Assembly: GCA_934183145.1 (NCBI GenBank)
Contig: CAKPSA010000011.1
Coordinates: 1-22,111 of the forward strand
DNA from: an uncultured Veillonella sp.
GTDB lineage: Bacteria > Bacillota > Negativicutes > Veillonellales > Veillonellaceae
Reading direction: 5' to 3'
Length of the DNA stretch: 22,111 bases
Shown here: positions 7,876 through 15,913 of the stretch, piece by piece
How positions within the stretch are numbered: position 1 is the stretch's first letter
How the letters are laid out: every line of letters starts with the position of its first letter
The notes under the pieces: model-generated
Seen by the model: the letters and a program-made list of their open reading frames with translations, nothing else
Told to the model about the DNA's origin: nothing
Databases searched by the model: none
Position numbers and translations under genes: made by a program

Positions 7876-10800
7876 ATGGACGCCAGAGCAGGAATCTGCT
7901 ATCATAGCGCCTAAAGATTCGTCTTTAGACAATCAAACCTTGCTCGTAGCAGCTGCTGCGGGGTCAGGTAAAACAGCTGTTCTTGTAGAGCGTATTATTA
8001 CGCGTCTTAAAGATATGGATAATCCCTTATCCGTACAAGAGCTCATGGTTGTAACCTTTACAAAGGCGGCCGCTCAAGAGATGAGTGCTCGTATTGGGCT
8101 TGCCTTGGCAAAAGCCATGGAATCTACTGATGATGTGGCTATGCAAGAACGTCTTGAACGACAGCTCAATCTCTTGCCGTCTGCTCATATTTCTACATTG
8201 CACTCCTTCTGCCAATGGGTAATTCGTTCTTATTTCTATAAGCTCGATATTAACCCGACGGCTCGCATCGGCAACGAAGCGGAGATGACATTGCTACAAC
8301 AAGAGGTGTTAGCCGACTTATTGACTAAATCCTATGAAGAGGGTCTTTATAATATTTATGAGTTGGCAGACTTCTTCAGTGATGATAAATCTGATGCGGG
8401 CTTAACAGCGAAGATTATGTCTCTATATAACTACGCTATGTCCCTTGCTAATCCTGATGGTTGGCTACGCAAAGCCTTAGAGCCTTATAAAGAGGCTATG
8501 ACTATAAATGCTAGTGATACGCTGTGGGGCCAATATATGTGGGATAAACATGTAGCTGTTATCGACCGCATTCGCGAACGATTAGAACGGATGGAACAAA
8601 TCTTGCTCGATCCAGTAGGTCCTCACAAATGGCAAAAGATATACGATAACCAATTAGCTGCATTAGGCATGCTTTCAGGTGCTCAGTCTTGGGATGATAT
8701 GGGTGATGCTTGTAAGCATATAGATACCTTTATTAAAGATCAGTTCCGCATGGGTTCAAAAGAGGCGCAAGCCTTTGACCCTATATTGGTAGCAGAGTTT
8801 AAATCTTTAGGTTCACAAAATAAGGAAGACCTCAAAGGGATGCAAGCGGCTGTGTTTACCGTGCCTGAATCTACCTTACAAGAACAGTTCAAGGCTCAAT
8901 ATCCCATCATTGAAGGTTTAGTAGAGCTCACCATTGCGTTCCACCAAGCCTATCGAGATATGAAACAAGAGCAAGGTATCATGGACTTTAGTGATTTGGA
9001 GCATCTATGTTTAGCCCTTCTTGTTGAACCTGGTACAGAGGATAATCCTCAACCGTCTGAGGTGGCAAAGGAGCTGCAAGATACTTTCAAAGAAATCATG
9101 GTCGACGAATACCAAGATACAAACGGCGTGCAAGAGACGATTATTAACTTGATTTCTCGCATCGATAATCGGTTCTACGTGGGTGACGTGAAGCAGGCTA
9201 TTTATAGCTTCCGTATGGCGGACAGTTCTCTATTTATGGAGAAATATAATACCTACGGCGGTAATGATGCGGTAGAACGTCGTATCGACCTAGCGAAGAA
9301 CTTTCGATCTCACGAAAATATTTTGGCCGCCACGAATTTCTTGTTCTATCAAATCATGACAGAAGAGGCCGCTGAGCTTAACTATACAGAGGCTGAATCC
9401 CTCATTCCTGGCCGTATCGTAGAGGATGCGCCTGAGGATTGGGTTGGAGGCGATGTGGAATTGCAGCTCTTAGATGTGAGCAAGGATACCCTCAGTGCTA
9501 GTGAAAGCGACGAAGATGAAGGGGATGACCCTGAGAATAACGAGCGCGAGTTAGATTTTATCATTCAAAAGATCAAGGAAATTCACGGTGCTAAGAAGAA
9601 GGTGCAAAATCCAGATGGTACCTTCCGTCAAATCGAGTGGCGCGACTTTGCTATTTTGCGCAGATCTTTGGCTGGTTGGGGCACCCGTGCCGTAGAGGCC
9701 ATGCGCCAAGCAGGTATCCCTGCGGTGGTAAATGAACGGGATGGCTACTTTGAAGCCCAAGAAATTCAGCTTTTACTAGCGTTGCTATCCATCATAGATA
9801 ATCCTGAACAAGACTTGCCGATGGCTGCGGTGTTGCACTCCGGTCTCGTTGGGCTTGATGCAAACGAGCTAGGTGCTTTGCGTCTATCTGGTGAGGGTTC
9901 TTTGTGGTCTCTCATGCCTGCTTATGCAGAAGAGGCACAAGATGAGCGCTTATTATCCTTTATTGGACATATGGAGCGTTGGCGTACCTTGTCACGTCGT
10001 CATGGTGTGACCGATTTATTGTGGGATATTTACGAATCCCAAGACTATGTAAACTATGTAGGGGCTATGCCGAATGGTCTCGTGCGTCGAGCAAATGTGC
10101 TCGCCTTATATGACCGCGCTAAAGGGTATGAAGCCTCTGGATTCCGTGGACTCTTTAGATTCTTGCGCTTTGTTGAAAGCTTGCGCGATAGCAACCAAGA
10201 TATGCCTCTTGCCAATGTGGTAAGCGAAGCGGACAATGTGGTACGCCTCATGACCATCCACAAGAGTAAGGGCCTTGAGTTCCCTGTTGTATTCCTATCT
10301 GGGATGCAAAAGAAATTCAATATGATGGACCTTCGTTCTGAGCTCCTCATCGATAAGAACGCAGGGCTTGGTCTTAAGGGCTACTTCCCAGACATTCGAG
10401 TATCCTTCCCGACTATGCCATGGTTCTATGTGAAAGACGTAAAAGAGGCAGCGCTCAAGGCCGAGGAACAGCGTATTCTCTATGTAGCCTTAACACGGGC
10501 ACGAGATAAATTATTTATGACAGGCTTTGTGAAAGGCTTCAAAAAGTCTAGCGGTGGGTTGAGTACATTAGGTGAACTCATTAAAAATGTGGCCTCCGTA
10601 GAAGGTCAACAATTGCCGACGGATATTATCACCCAAGCTAATACATATTTAGACTGGCTTATTATGGGCTTCGCCCGTCATTTGGATGGCGGCAACCCAT
10701 TGCGTGTAGCCATAGAATATGAAGGTCCTACTTATTTTGATTTACCAGATAAGAAGTGCCGTATAAAGGTTGAAATTCATGATGGCTCTCTTTATGGCGA

Positions 10801-11641
10801 TCTTGATTATAAAGCAGATATCGATGAAAGCACCATTAACAAGGTGCGTGAGCTAAAAGCTGTTAACTCTGTAGAATTACCACAGGAAATAGTAGACCGC
10901 TTTAACTATACCTATCCGTATAGCGATGCCACACGTCGCACTGCTAAAATTTCCGTTAGTGAATTGAAACGCCGATTCCAAGAACGAGAACTAGAAGCAG
11001 GGTCTATTGATACACTTAATGAACCGATTGCAACGGTAGATACAGGTGTACAAACTGTTACGGTTTCAGCCGATGATTTAGCTAATTCTGTATTTGGTCG
11101 CAAACCACAGGCGTTACAGTCTGAAGAGGATGTATTAACGGGGGCTCAATGGGGTACCTTAATGCATGAGGCTATGCAGTGGTTACCTCTTACTAAGTAT
11201 ACGCAAGCTTCTTTGACAAAAGAGCTTGATGAATTGGTAACGAAAGGGACTTTCACAGAGGAAGAACGAAATTTATTAAGCGATACAAGTTTATATAAAT
11301 TCTTCAGTTCTGATCTTGGGAAGCGTCTTATCAACGCTAAGCGTATCGAACGAGAATTGCCGTTTAGTATGCTCTTTGACGGAAAACGCGTATATGACAC
11401 CTTAGAGGATGGCGAAAATCTATTCCTTCAAGGTATTATCGATACTGCCTTTGAAGAGAACGGTGAATGGGTTCTCGTAGATTACAAGACGGACCGCGTA
11501 AAATCTGGGGAAGACCTCATCAAGCGCTATAAAATCCAAATGGACCTCTATAAAGAGGCCTTGCAGCGATTGACCGGAATGCCGGTAAAAGCATGCTATA
11601 TTTATAGTTTCCGCTTGCATGATGCCATCATTATAGATTAA
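7865..11641 (+). CDS. addA: AddA, ATP-dependent helicase-nuclease subunit A
   Basis: 1258 residues. This UvrD/Rep-like SF1A helicase has a RecB-type nuclease domain and is the motor of AddAB. In order: Q-motif TPEQ (6-9); Walker A AAGSGKT (31-37); motif Ia VVTFTKAAAQEM; ISTLHSFCQWVIRSY; Walker B VDEYQD (413-418); motif III VGDVKQAIYSFR (439-450); MTIHKSKGLEFPVVF; motif VI YVALTRARDKL (873-883). The nuclease has His1101, Asp1193 (GIIDTAF) and DYKTD (1206-1210). An acidic low-complexity linker lies near residues 540-560. A GTG at 7856 is in frame, but it overlaps the AGGAGG SD (7851-7856), so ATG 7865 is the start. The gene ends at a strong terminator. Confidence 0.97.
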   Translation: MGVKWTPEQESAIIAPKDSSLDNQTLLVAAAAGSGKTAVLVERIITRLKDMDNPLSVQELMVVTFTKAAAQEMSARIGLALAKAMESTDDVAMQERLERQLNLLPSAHISTLHSFCQWVIRSYFYKLDINPTARIGNEAEMTLLQQEVLADLLTKSYEEGLYNIYELADFFSDDKSDAGLTAKIMSLYNYAMSLANPDGWLRKALEPYKEAMTINASDTLWGQYMWDKHVAVIDRIRERLERMEQILLDPVGPHKWQKIYDNQLAALGMLSGAQSWDDMGDACKHIDTFIKDQFRMGSKEAQAFDPILVAEFKSLGSQNKEDLKGMQAAVFTVPESTLQEQFKAQYPIIEGLVELTIAFHQAYRDMKQEQGIMDFSDLEHLCLALLVEPGTEDNPQPSEVAKELQDTFKEIMVDEYQDTNGVQETIINLISRIDNRFYVGDVKQAIYSFRMADSSLFMEKYNTYGGNDAVERRIDLAKNFRSHENILAATNFLFYQIMTEEAAELNYTEAESLIPGRIVEDAPEDWVGGDVELQLLDVSKDTLSASESDEDEGDDPENNERELDFIIQKIKEIHGAKKKVQNPDGTFRQIEWRDFAILRRSLAGWGTRAVEAMRQAGIPAVVNERDGYFEAQEIQLLLALLSIIDNPEQDLPMAAVLHSGLVGLDANELGALRLSGEGSLWSLMPAYAEEAQDERLLSFIGHMERWRTLSRRHGVTDLLWDIYESQDYVNYVGAMPNGLVRRANVLALYDRAKGYEASGFRGLFRFLRFVESLRDSNQDMPLANVVSEADNVVRLMTIHKSKGLEFPVVFLSGMQKKFNMMDLRSELLIDKNAGLGLKGYFPDIRVSFPTMPWFYVKDVKEAALKAEEQRILYVALTRARDKLFMTGFVKGFKKSSGGLSTLGELIKNVASVEGQQLPTDIITQANTYLDWLIMGFARHLDGGNPLRVAIEYEGPTYFDLPDKKCRIKVEIHDGSLYGDLDYKADIDESTINKVRELKAVNSVELPQEIVDRFNYTYPYSDATRRTAKISVSELKRRFQERELEAGSIDTLNEPIATVDTGVQTVTVSADDLANSVFGRKPQALQSEEDVLTGAQWGTLMHEAMQWLPLTKYTQASLTKELDELVTKGTFTEEERNLLSDTSLYKFFSSDLGKRLINAKRIERELPFSMLFDGKRVYDTLEDGENLFLQGIIDTAFEENGEWVLVDYKTDRVKSGEDLIKRYKIQMDLYKEALQRLTGMPVKACYIYSFRLHDAIIID

Positions 11642-11647
11642 TTAATA

Positions 11648-11681
11648 CAAAAGCTCTCTATCCACAGATAGAGAGCTTTTG
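11648..11681. terminator. Intrinsic terminator after addA
   Basis: CAAAAGCTCTCTATC (11648-11662) pairs perfectly with GATAGAGAGCTTTTG (11667-11681) around a CACA loop. The arms carry A and T runs on either side. It sits between addA and the convergent lipid-kinase gene and probably serves both. Confidence 0.85.
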
Positions 11682-11725
11682 CATTAACTGTCTAATTATT
11701 GTATATACTACATATTATAAGTATG

Positions 11726-12673
11726 TTATAAGTCAATATGCGGTAATTTAGGCAAATTCAAAGCCTTTTTCTTTTTGTGTTTTGCTGGTGCAAATACTTT
11801 CAGTACACGCGGCAATACTTCGATATCTACCGGCATGGATGGGCCTTGATCGCCGTCCATATTAGTAGGTAAATCCCCAATGTCGGATAACAGTTCAATT
11901 TGAGCCTTTTTCACGGTCAATGAAGTAGTATATCGTGAGTTATAGATGGCGCCGCTGAGGATGAGCGGTAATACGCTGAGAATATCGAGGATGAAGTATT
12001 CCTTGAAGATGATGATACGCATATAACCATCGTCTACAGAGGCTTCTGGCATAAAGCGTTCAAAGCTAGAGACTACATTGGTAAGCAATGCAAGAACGAG
12101 CGGTGATTTGCAGATGAAATCATCGTTCTCTGTTTTGATGCGGTATGTGTAGTCCTTCGTTGTGAACAAAGCTTGGCCTGCGCGCAAGAAGTAGGCGAGG
12201 GGACCTAAAATGCTTTTTTCCTTTGGTGTAACCTCTTCGATTACCTTTGGAATAACACCAGCTGCAATATTATTGCAGAAATATTTATCGTTGCAACGAC
12301 CAATATCAATGGTGCGCGTTTGATTGATATCAATGCGTTTGATTGCTTGTGTTGGATTTTGGTGAATGCCAAGGGCACGAGACATATCGTTTACCGTACC
12401 TACGGGGATAAAACCAAAGGTAGATTTGAATCCCCCTTGGGCAATACCGTTTACGGTTTCATTTACGGTGCCGTCACCGCCCATGCAGAATACAGCGTCG
12501 AATCCGCGTTCGCAAGCATCCTTAGCAAAACGTGTAGCATCGCCTTCACCGGTGGTGAATTTGACCTCAATCGTTTCGAATAAGGTGCTCAATTTCCATT
12601 GTAAGTCGAGGGCATAACGGCGCGCCGCACCGCCACCCGATACAGGGTTTATGATTACCAAACAACGGCTCAT
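11726..12673 (-). CDS. Diacylglycerol kinase / lipid kinase family protein (YegS/BmrU type)
   Basis: 315 residues, the usual length for a bacterial DAGK-catalytic-domain lipid kinase. NPVSGGG (9-15) forms the first nucleotide loop. GGDGTVNETVNG (65-76) is the family's ATP-binding signature. IPVGTVNDMSRALG (89-102) matches the GTGNDFAR motif with Val in place of the second Gly. TNMDGD near the C-terminal third matches the conserved metal/structural motif of DgkB-like proteins. It probably phosphorylates diacylglycerol or another lipid on the inner face of the membrane; the substrate is not readable. ATG 12673 follows AAGGAAG. The gene is monocistronic and diverges from the GntR gene. I could not fix its promoter. 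Confidence 0.88.
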   Translation of the reverse strand: MSRCLVIINPVSGGGAARRYALDLQWKLSTLFETIEVKFTTGEGDATRFAKDACERGFDAVFCMGGDGTVNETVNGIAQGGFKSTFGFIPVGTVNDMSRALGIHQNPTQAIKRIDINQTRTIDIGRCNDKYFCNNIAAGVIPKVIEEVTPKEKSILGPLAYFLRAGQALFTTKDYTYRIKTENDDFICKSPLVLALLTNVVSSFERFMPEASVDDGYMRIIIFKEYFILDILSVLPLILSGAIYNSRYTTSLTVKKAQIELLSDIGDLPTNMDGDQGPSMPVDIEVLPRVLKVFAPAKHKKKKALNLPKLPHIDL

Positions 12674-12725
12674 GGTATAACTTCCTTACTTTCAAAAATG
12701 AGATATAGCTATTATCTATCGTAAA

Positions 12726-12754
12726 TTGACAGTCTTAGATATGGGCTCTATAAT
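12726..12754 (+). promoter_or_regulatory. Perfect consensus sigma-70 promoter of the GntR gene
   Basis: TTGACA (12726-12731), a 17-bp spacer and TATAAT (12749-12754) match the consensus at all 12 positions. A start near 12761 gives a leader of about 127 nt. A promoter this strong on a regulator gene usually implies repression or tight control elsewhere. Dyad-rich sequence with two CATATG sites (12776, 12802) follows directly. Confidence 0.8.
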
Positions 12755-12782
12755 TATATTATATGCACTAAATCACATATGA

Positions 12783-12807
12783 CATATTTATTCAAAAATA
12801 ACATATG
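12783..12807 (+). repeat. AT-rich hairpin/dyad in the GntR leader
   Basis: CATATTTATT (12783-12792) can pair with AATAACATATG (12797-12807) around a CAAA loop, with one bulged C. It lies about 22-46 nt after the predicted start of transcription. It could be an operator half-site pair or a leader hairpin. Confidence 0.4.
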
Positions 12808-12887
12808 TTGCACAATATATTATACTCATTTTAGCCGTTCTTTGAAAGTATGAAAGATATAACGGGCCATAAGGTTAGGGGATAGTA

Positions 12888-13595
12888 ATGGGACGACAAG
12901 ATTCTAAAGATAAATACAAATTGTCCGCGGTGGACTCTATTGAAAGATTACCTCTTAGTGAACAAGTTTATTTGACATTAAAAACAGCTATCTTAACAGG
13001 CGAATTGATGCCTCAAGAAAAGCTTAACGAAGTAAAAATTGCAGAGCAATTGCAAGTGAGCGCTACACCTGTGCGTGAAGCATTCCGTAAATTGGCTAAA
13101 GATAACCTCGTAGTTATCGTTCCTTGGAAGGGCGTTACTGTAAAGTCTGATACACCAGAGGAAATCGTTGCATTGTATCAAGTCCGTGAAGTTATGGAAG
13201 GCCTTGGCGCAAGACTTTGTGCACGTCATGCTACAGATGAACAAATCAAAGAATTGCGTGAAATCTGTAAAGAAATGCATCAAATCGAAGATGCTACAGA
13301 ACGCGTTGAGGTAAACAGTCGTTTCCATACAATGATCGCTCATTACTCTGGCAATGAACGCGTTGTAGAGTACCTTGCGAGCTTCCGTGAACGCGTTAAT
13401 CGTGATATGTACATTAGCTCCTTCAATGCAGTGCGTACCCATGATTGCGACGATGAACATGATCATATTGTAGATGCTATTGAGCGTCATGATGAAGTGG
13501 CAGCAGAAAATGCTATGCGTCAGCACATTAACAATGCATTTATCTTCAAAAAGGCAAATGCAGAAGTGCAACACAAAAAACTTAATGAAGTATAA
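12888..13595 (+). CDS. GntR-family regulator, FCD (FadR/VanR-like) subfamily
   Basis: 235 residues. The N-terminal winged helix-turn-helix (about 18-85) reads LSEQVYLTLKTAILTGELMP, then KLNEVKIAEQLQVSATPVRE, then AFRKLAKDNLV, a textbook GntR domain. The C-terminal all-helical FCD effector domain (about 90-225) holds the conserved RFHTMIAHYSGN and ERHDEVAAENAMRQHI segments. Their His and Asp residues usually bind a metal that positions a carboxylate ligand. The DNA target and ligand are unknown. The gene stands alone, with no adjacent transport or catabolic operon on its strand, so it is either global or acts elsewhere. The SD before ATG 12888 is weak (AGGGG). A terminator follows. Confidence 0.92.
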   Translation: MGRQDSKDKYKLSAVDSIERLPLSEQVYLTLKTAILTGELMPQEKLNEVKIAEQLQVSATPVREAFRKLAKDNLVVIVPWKGVTVKSDTPEEIVALYQVREVMEGLGARLCARHATDEQIKELREICKEMHQIEDATERVEVNSRFHTMIAHYSGNERVVEYLASFRERVNRDMYISSFNAVRTHDCDDEHDHIVDAIERHDEVAAENAMRQHINNAFIFKKANAEVQHKKLNEV

Positions 13596-13620
13596 TGCCT
13601 TTAATTGGGCATGCTATATA

Positions 13621-13648
13621 AAAGGCTCCGCCGTTGGCGGGGCTTTTT
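13621..13648. terminator. Intrinsic terminator after the GntR gene
   Basis: GGCTCCGCC (13624-13632) pairs with GGCGGGGCT (13636-13644), with two G-T wobbles and a 3-nt loop, and a TTTTT run follows. On the minus strand the hairpin ends in TTTTATATAG, so it may also stop the convergent XRE-regulator transcript. Confidence 0.85.
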
Positions 13649-13680
13649 CTGTAGGAGCGATTTTAGAGTATTTGATTAAC

Positions 13681-14070
13681 TTAACTCAGCTTTGGCTCGG
13701 TTTTAGCTAGTGTGTTGTTCCGCGTATGATTTAGAAACTCTAATCGTTTGTAGTGTGATGTAAGATGCGCATTGCAGCTCTTATAATCTACGATTCGCAG
13801 CCTTACGAGTTGAGCTACATCAATTTGGAATGCTTCGGCGATTTTAAACAAAATCTCTAAGGACATGCCAGATATGCCCGTGCCACATTCTAGCTTGCTT
13901 AAATAACTGCGGCTAATGCCCACGTGGTGTGCTAGCTCATATTGAGACATATTTAGAGACATGCGAATATGAGCAATTTTATGGCCTAAACAAACATACT
14001 GATGCTGTAAGACCGGATCTTCATAAGTGTTGATTCGTAGCTCAGTTAGCGGTGTCGATGCAGATTTCAT
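13681..14070 (-). CDS. XRE-family helix-turn-helix regulator
   Basis: 129 residues. Residues 29-92 form a standard HTH_3 domain: GHKIAHIRMSLNMSQYELA, then HHVGISRSYLSKLECG, then SLEILFKIAEAFQIDVAQLV. The ~28-residue N-terminal arm and ~35-residue C-terminal tail match nothing I recognise and contain no obvious sensor or peptidase domain. SD AGGAAGGAA precedes ATG 14070. It is transcribed away from crcB. A 19-bp dyad in the shared intergenic region overlaps its own -35 and may be its operator. It could be an autoregulator that also affects crcB; that link is positional only. Confidence 0.88.
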   Translation of the reverse strand: MKSASTPLTELRINTYEDPVLQHQYVCLGHKIAHIRMSLNMSQYELAHHVGISRSYLSKLECGTGISGMSLEILFKIAEAFQIDVAQLVRLRIVDYKSCNAHLTSHYKRLEFLNHTRNNTLAKTEPKLS

Positions 14071-14104
14071 AGGGATTCCTTCCTTTTCCCTGCTCTCTAA
14101 ATAT

Positions 14105-14133
14105 AGTATACTGAGACTATTAGTAATTGACTA
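14105..14133 (-). promoter_or_regulatory. Promoter of the XRE regulator
   Basis: On the minus strand TAGTCA (14133-14128), a 17-bp spacer and TATACT (14110-14105) form a moderate promoter about 35 nt upstream of the gene. The -35 lies inside the dyad at 14118-14136. Confidence 0.5.
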
Positions 14134-14136
14134 ATA
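14118..14136. promoter_or_regulatory. Candidate operator between the XRE gene and crcB
   Basis: TATTAGT (14118-14124), AATTG and ACTAATA (14130-14136) form a perfect 7-bp-arm dyad with a 5-bp gap. This geometry is typical of XRE dimer sites. It overlaps the -35 of the XRE promoter. A further palindrome, GATAATTATC (14147-14156), lies on the crcB side. Confidence 0.5.
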
Positions 14137-14222
14137 TAGAAAAATAGATAATTATCGGTTATTTCAGATAATTACACGTATTGTGAAAATTGTAGGATAG
14201 TACTGTTAATAGAGGAGGCAAT

Positions 14223-14603
14223 ATGGAAAAATATATTGCAGTTGCCCTCGGTGGAGCCGTTGGTGCGTTATGTCGGATGGCTCTTGGCGAATGGGTTATG
14301 ACAAAGGTGAGTTCCTTTCCGTATGGAACGGTTGTAGTAAACCTCATCGGTTGTCTCATTATTGGCCTTGTACTAGGGCTATACATGCAAAAGCCAGATT
14401 TGCCGCAGTGGGCGAGATTTTTCCTCGTTGTAGGTGGTCTAGGTGCATTTACAACTTTCTCTACCTTTGCTTTTGAAATGCTACAACTGATGATGTCTGA
14501 GTCCTATGTACAAGCTTTATTCTATGGCTTTGTACAAGTTGTAGGGGGCTTAATCCTTTGCTGGGTTGGGATACTACTTGCACGTATACTCTGTGCAATC
14601 TGA
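14223..14603 (+). CDS. crcB: CrcB/Fluc fluoride ion channel
   Basis: 126 residues with four membrane helices. Small dual-topology channel that exports fluoride from the cytosol as an antiparallel dimer. Family marks seen: GGAVGALCRMALGEW (10-24), GTVVVNLIGC with the pore Asn40 (35-44), and GGLGAFTTFSTFAFE (71-85), which carries the central Na+-binding TTFS turn and the pore-lining Phe residues. SD GAGGAGG precedes ATG 14223. Only one copy is visible, consistent with a homodimer. The upstream region lacks a recognisable fluoride riboswitch. The -10/-35 is unclear. A weak hairpin at 14666-14686 is the only possible stop before the next gene. Confidence 0.95.
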   Translation: MEKYIAVALGGAVGALCRMALGEWVMTKVSSFPYGTVVVNLIGCLIIGLVLGLYMQKPDLPQWARFFLVVGGLGAFTTFSTFAFEMLQLMMSESYVQALFYGFVQVVGGLILCWVGILLARILCAI

Positions 14604-14843
14604 TCTTAGTTAATAAGGTGACTTGAGTTACAGCATATATAAAGCCATTTTTATATGATTAATACATAAGACTATTTAGGTCTTATTCGTAAGATATTTA
14701 TAAACTAAATTGCAAGATATTCAGAATAGGATTAGATACATTTTGTTGTTATAACATACATTGTATAGAATTCAGAATTTAATATTTGAGTAGAACTTAG
14801 AATTTAATATATGACATAGAATTTTGAATTAAAGGGGAAAGAA
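14604..14843. other. Intergenic region with weak hairpins and tandem repeats
   Basis: No coding frame with an SD is seen. A 7-bp hairpin, ATAAGAC/GTCTTAT (14666-14686), lacks a T-run and would be a poor terminator. The last 70 bases hold three degenerate 25-26 bp repeats described separately. I find no clear promoter for the downstream gene, which may rely on the AT-rich repeat block or on readthrough from crcB. Confidence 0.45.
14766..14831 (+). repeat. Three degenerate 25-26 bp tandem repeats
   Basis: Units start with TAGAA at 14766, 14791 and 14817. Units 1 and 2 match at 21 of 25 positions and share AGAATTTAATAT exactly (14774-14785, 14799-14810). Unit 3 is shortened and runs into the SD of the next gene. 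The spacing of about 2.5 helical turns would suit a row of protein-binding sites. Confidence 0.6.
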
Positions 14844-15824
14844 ATGAAATCCATTAGAACACAAGATGCTGTAGGGCATGTATTAATACATGATTTAGTG
14901 CGCATTGTTATCGGTGAGGTGAAAGATACGCCATTCCGCCGTGGCCATGTGATTACGGAAGAGGATATTCCCAAATTATTAGACCTTGGTAAAGAGCATA
15001 TCTTTGTAATGGAACCTGAAGATGAAGGGTTCTTGCACGAAGAGGATGTGGCGCGTGCTTTGTACGATATGGCAGGTGGCGAGAATATGCACGATGGCCC
15101 TATGGCACAAGGTAAAATCGAAGCCATTGCAGACGTAGATGGTCTCTTTAAAGTTGATGTAGATCGCTTACATGCTATTAATAGCATTGGCGAGCTTACC
15201 ATAGTAACGAGATTTAATAATACACCTGTGAAAGCAGGCGATAAATTAGCAGGCATGCGTTGTATTCCATTGTTATTAGAGGAACAACAAGTAGAGGATG
15301 CAAAGAAAATTGCCAATGGCAAGCCTTTACTCAATGTAAAACCATTCGTACGCAAAACAATGGGCATCGTTACTACAGGCTCCGAAGTATTTGAAGGCCG
15401 TATTAAAGATGCTTTCACACCAATCATTGAAGAACGTTGTGCTGAATTCGGCGTAAAAAAGGTAGCCCATGAAATCGTAACAGATAATACAGACGACATC
15501 GTGGCTGCTATCGACAAGGTAAAACAAGCTGGAGCTGATATTATTTTCTGTACCGGCGGCATGAGTGTTGACCCTGACGATTTAACACCAGGGGCCATTA
15601 AACGCTATGCAGATCGCGTAGTAACTTATGGTTTGCCTGTATTGCCAGGATCCATGGTTTGTATTGCATACTGTGCAGATGGTACGCCAATCCTCGGCGT
15701 TCCAGGAGGGGTATTATTCAGTAAACCGACTGCTTTCGACGAAATCTTGCCACGCCTTGTAGCAAACGATGAAATCACAAAAGAGGATTGTATTCGCATG
15801 GGCCATGGTGGTTTCTTGGGTTGA
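14844..15824 (+). CDS. Stand-alone molybdopterin-binding (MoCF-domain) protein, MoeA-like
   Basis: 326 residues. Residues about 171-310 are the MogA/MoeA/CinA-type molybdopterin-binding domain: MGIVTTGSEVFEG (173-185), then DNTDDIVAAI, then FCTGGMSVDPDDLTPGAI (235-252), then LPGSM and ILGVPGG (283-289). The N-terminal ~160 residues differ from MoeA domains I/II. They match the layout of the stand-alone family seen in Clostridia and Negativicutes, often near molybdenum hydroxylase genes. A role in molybdenum-cofactor maturation or sensing is inferred. TGGMSVDPDD replaces the TGGTSVGxxD of true MoeA, so calling it moeA would be unsafe. SD AAAGGGGAAAG supports ATG 14844. No other Mo genes are in the window. 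Confidence 0.85.
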   Translation: MKSIRTQDAVGHVLIHDLVRIVIGEVKDTPFRRGHVITEEDIPKLLDLGKEHIFVMEPEDEGFLHEEDVARALYDMAGGENMHDGPMAQGKIEAIADVDGLFKVDVDRLHAINSIGELTIVTRFNNTPVKAGDKLAGMRCIPLLLEEQQVEDAKKIANGKPLLNVKPFVRKTMGIVTTGSEVFEGRIKDAFTPIIEERCAEFGVKKVAHEIVTDNTDDIVAAIDKVKQAGADIIFCTGGMSVDPDDLTPGAIKRYADRVVTYGLPVLPGSMVCIAYCADGTPILGVPGGVLFSKPTAFDEILPRLVANDEITKEDCIRMGHGGFLG

Positions 15825-15866
15825 TCCTTTTATGGAACATCTAAAAACTGTATAAGTCTATACAAA

Positions 15867-15890
15867 AAGCGGGTAGATATCTACCCGCTT
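15867..15890. terminator. Bidirectional terminator, perfect palindrome
   Basis: AAGCGGGTAGAT (15867-15878) is followed at once by its exact reverse complement (15879-15890). The minus strand continues with TTTTTG and the plus strand with AATTTG. It separates the molybdopterin-protein gene from the convergent 76-residue gene and is stronger for the latter. Confidence 0.85.
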
Positions 15891-15913
15891 AATTTGTTAG
15901 TGCCATTATATTA

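Noticed and set aside
12320..12617. Two plus-strand frames opposite the lipid kinase
   Set aside because: Both lie inside the conserved GGDGT-bearing coding region and have no ribosome binding site.
12993..13574. 193-residue frame antisense to the GntR gene
   Set aside because: Low-quality composition, no SD, and the sense strand encodes a clear GntR/FCD protein over the whole span.
14137..14222. Fluoride riboswitch before crcB
   Set aside because: I searched by eye for the conserved GGNGAUGG...UUCGCC-type core and pseudoknot partners and found none.
14766..14831. CRISPR-like array
   Set aside because: The repeats are contiguous and degenerate, with no unique spacers and no cas genes nearby.
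14804..15598. 264-residue frame antisense to the molybdopterin-domain gene
   Set aside because: Ser/Pro-rich shadow translation with no SD or domain. The sense protein is conserved throughout.
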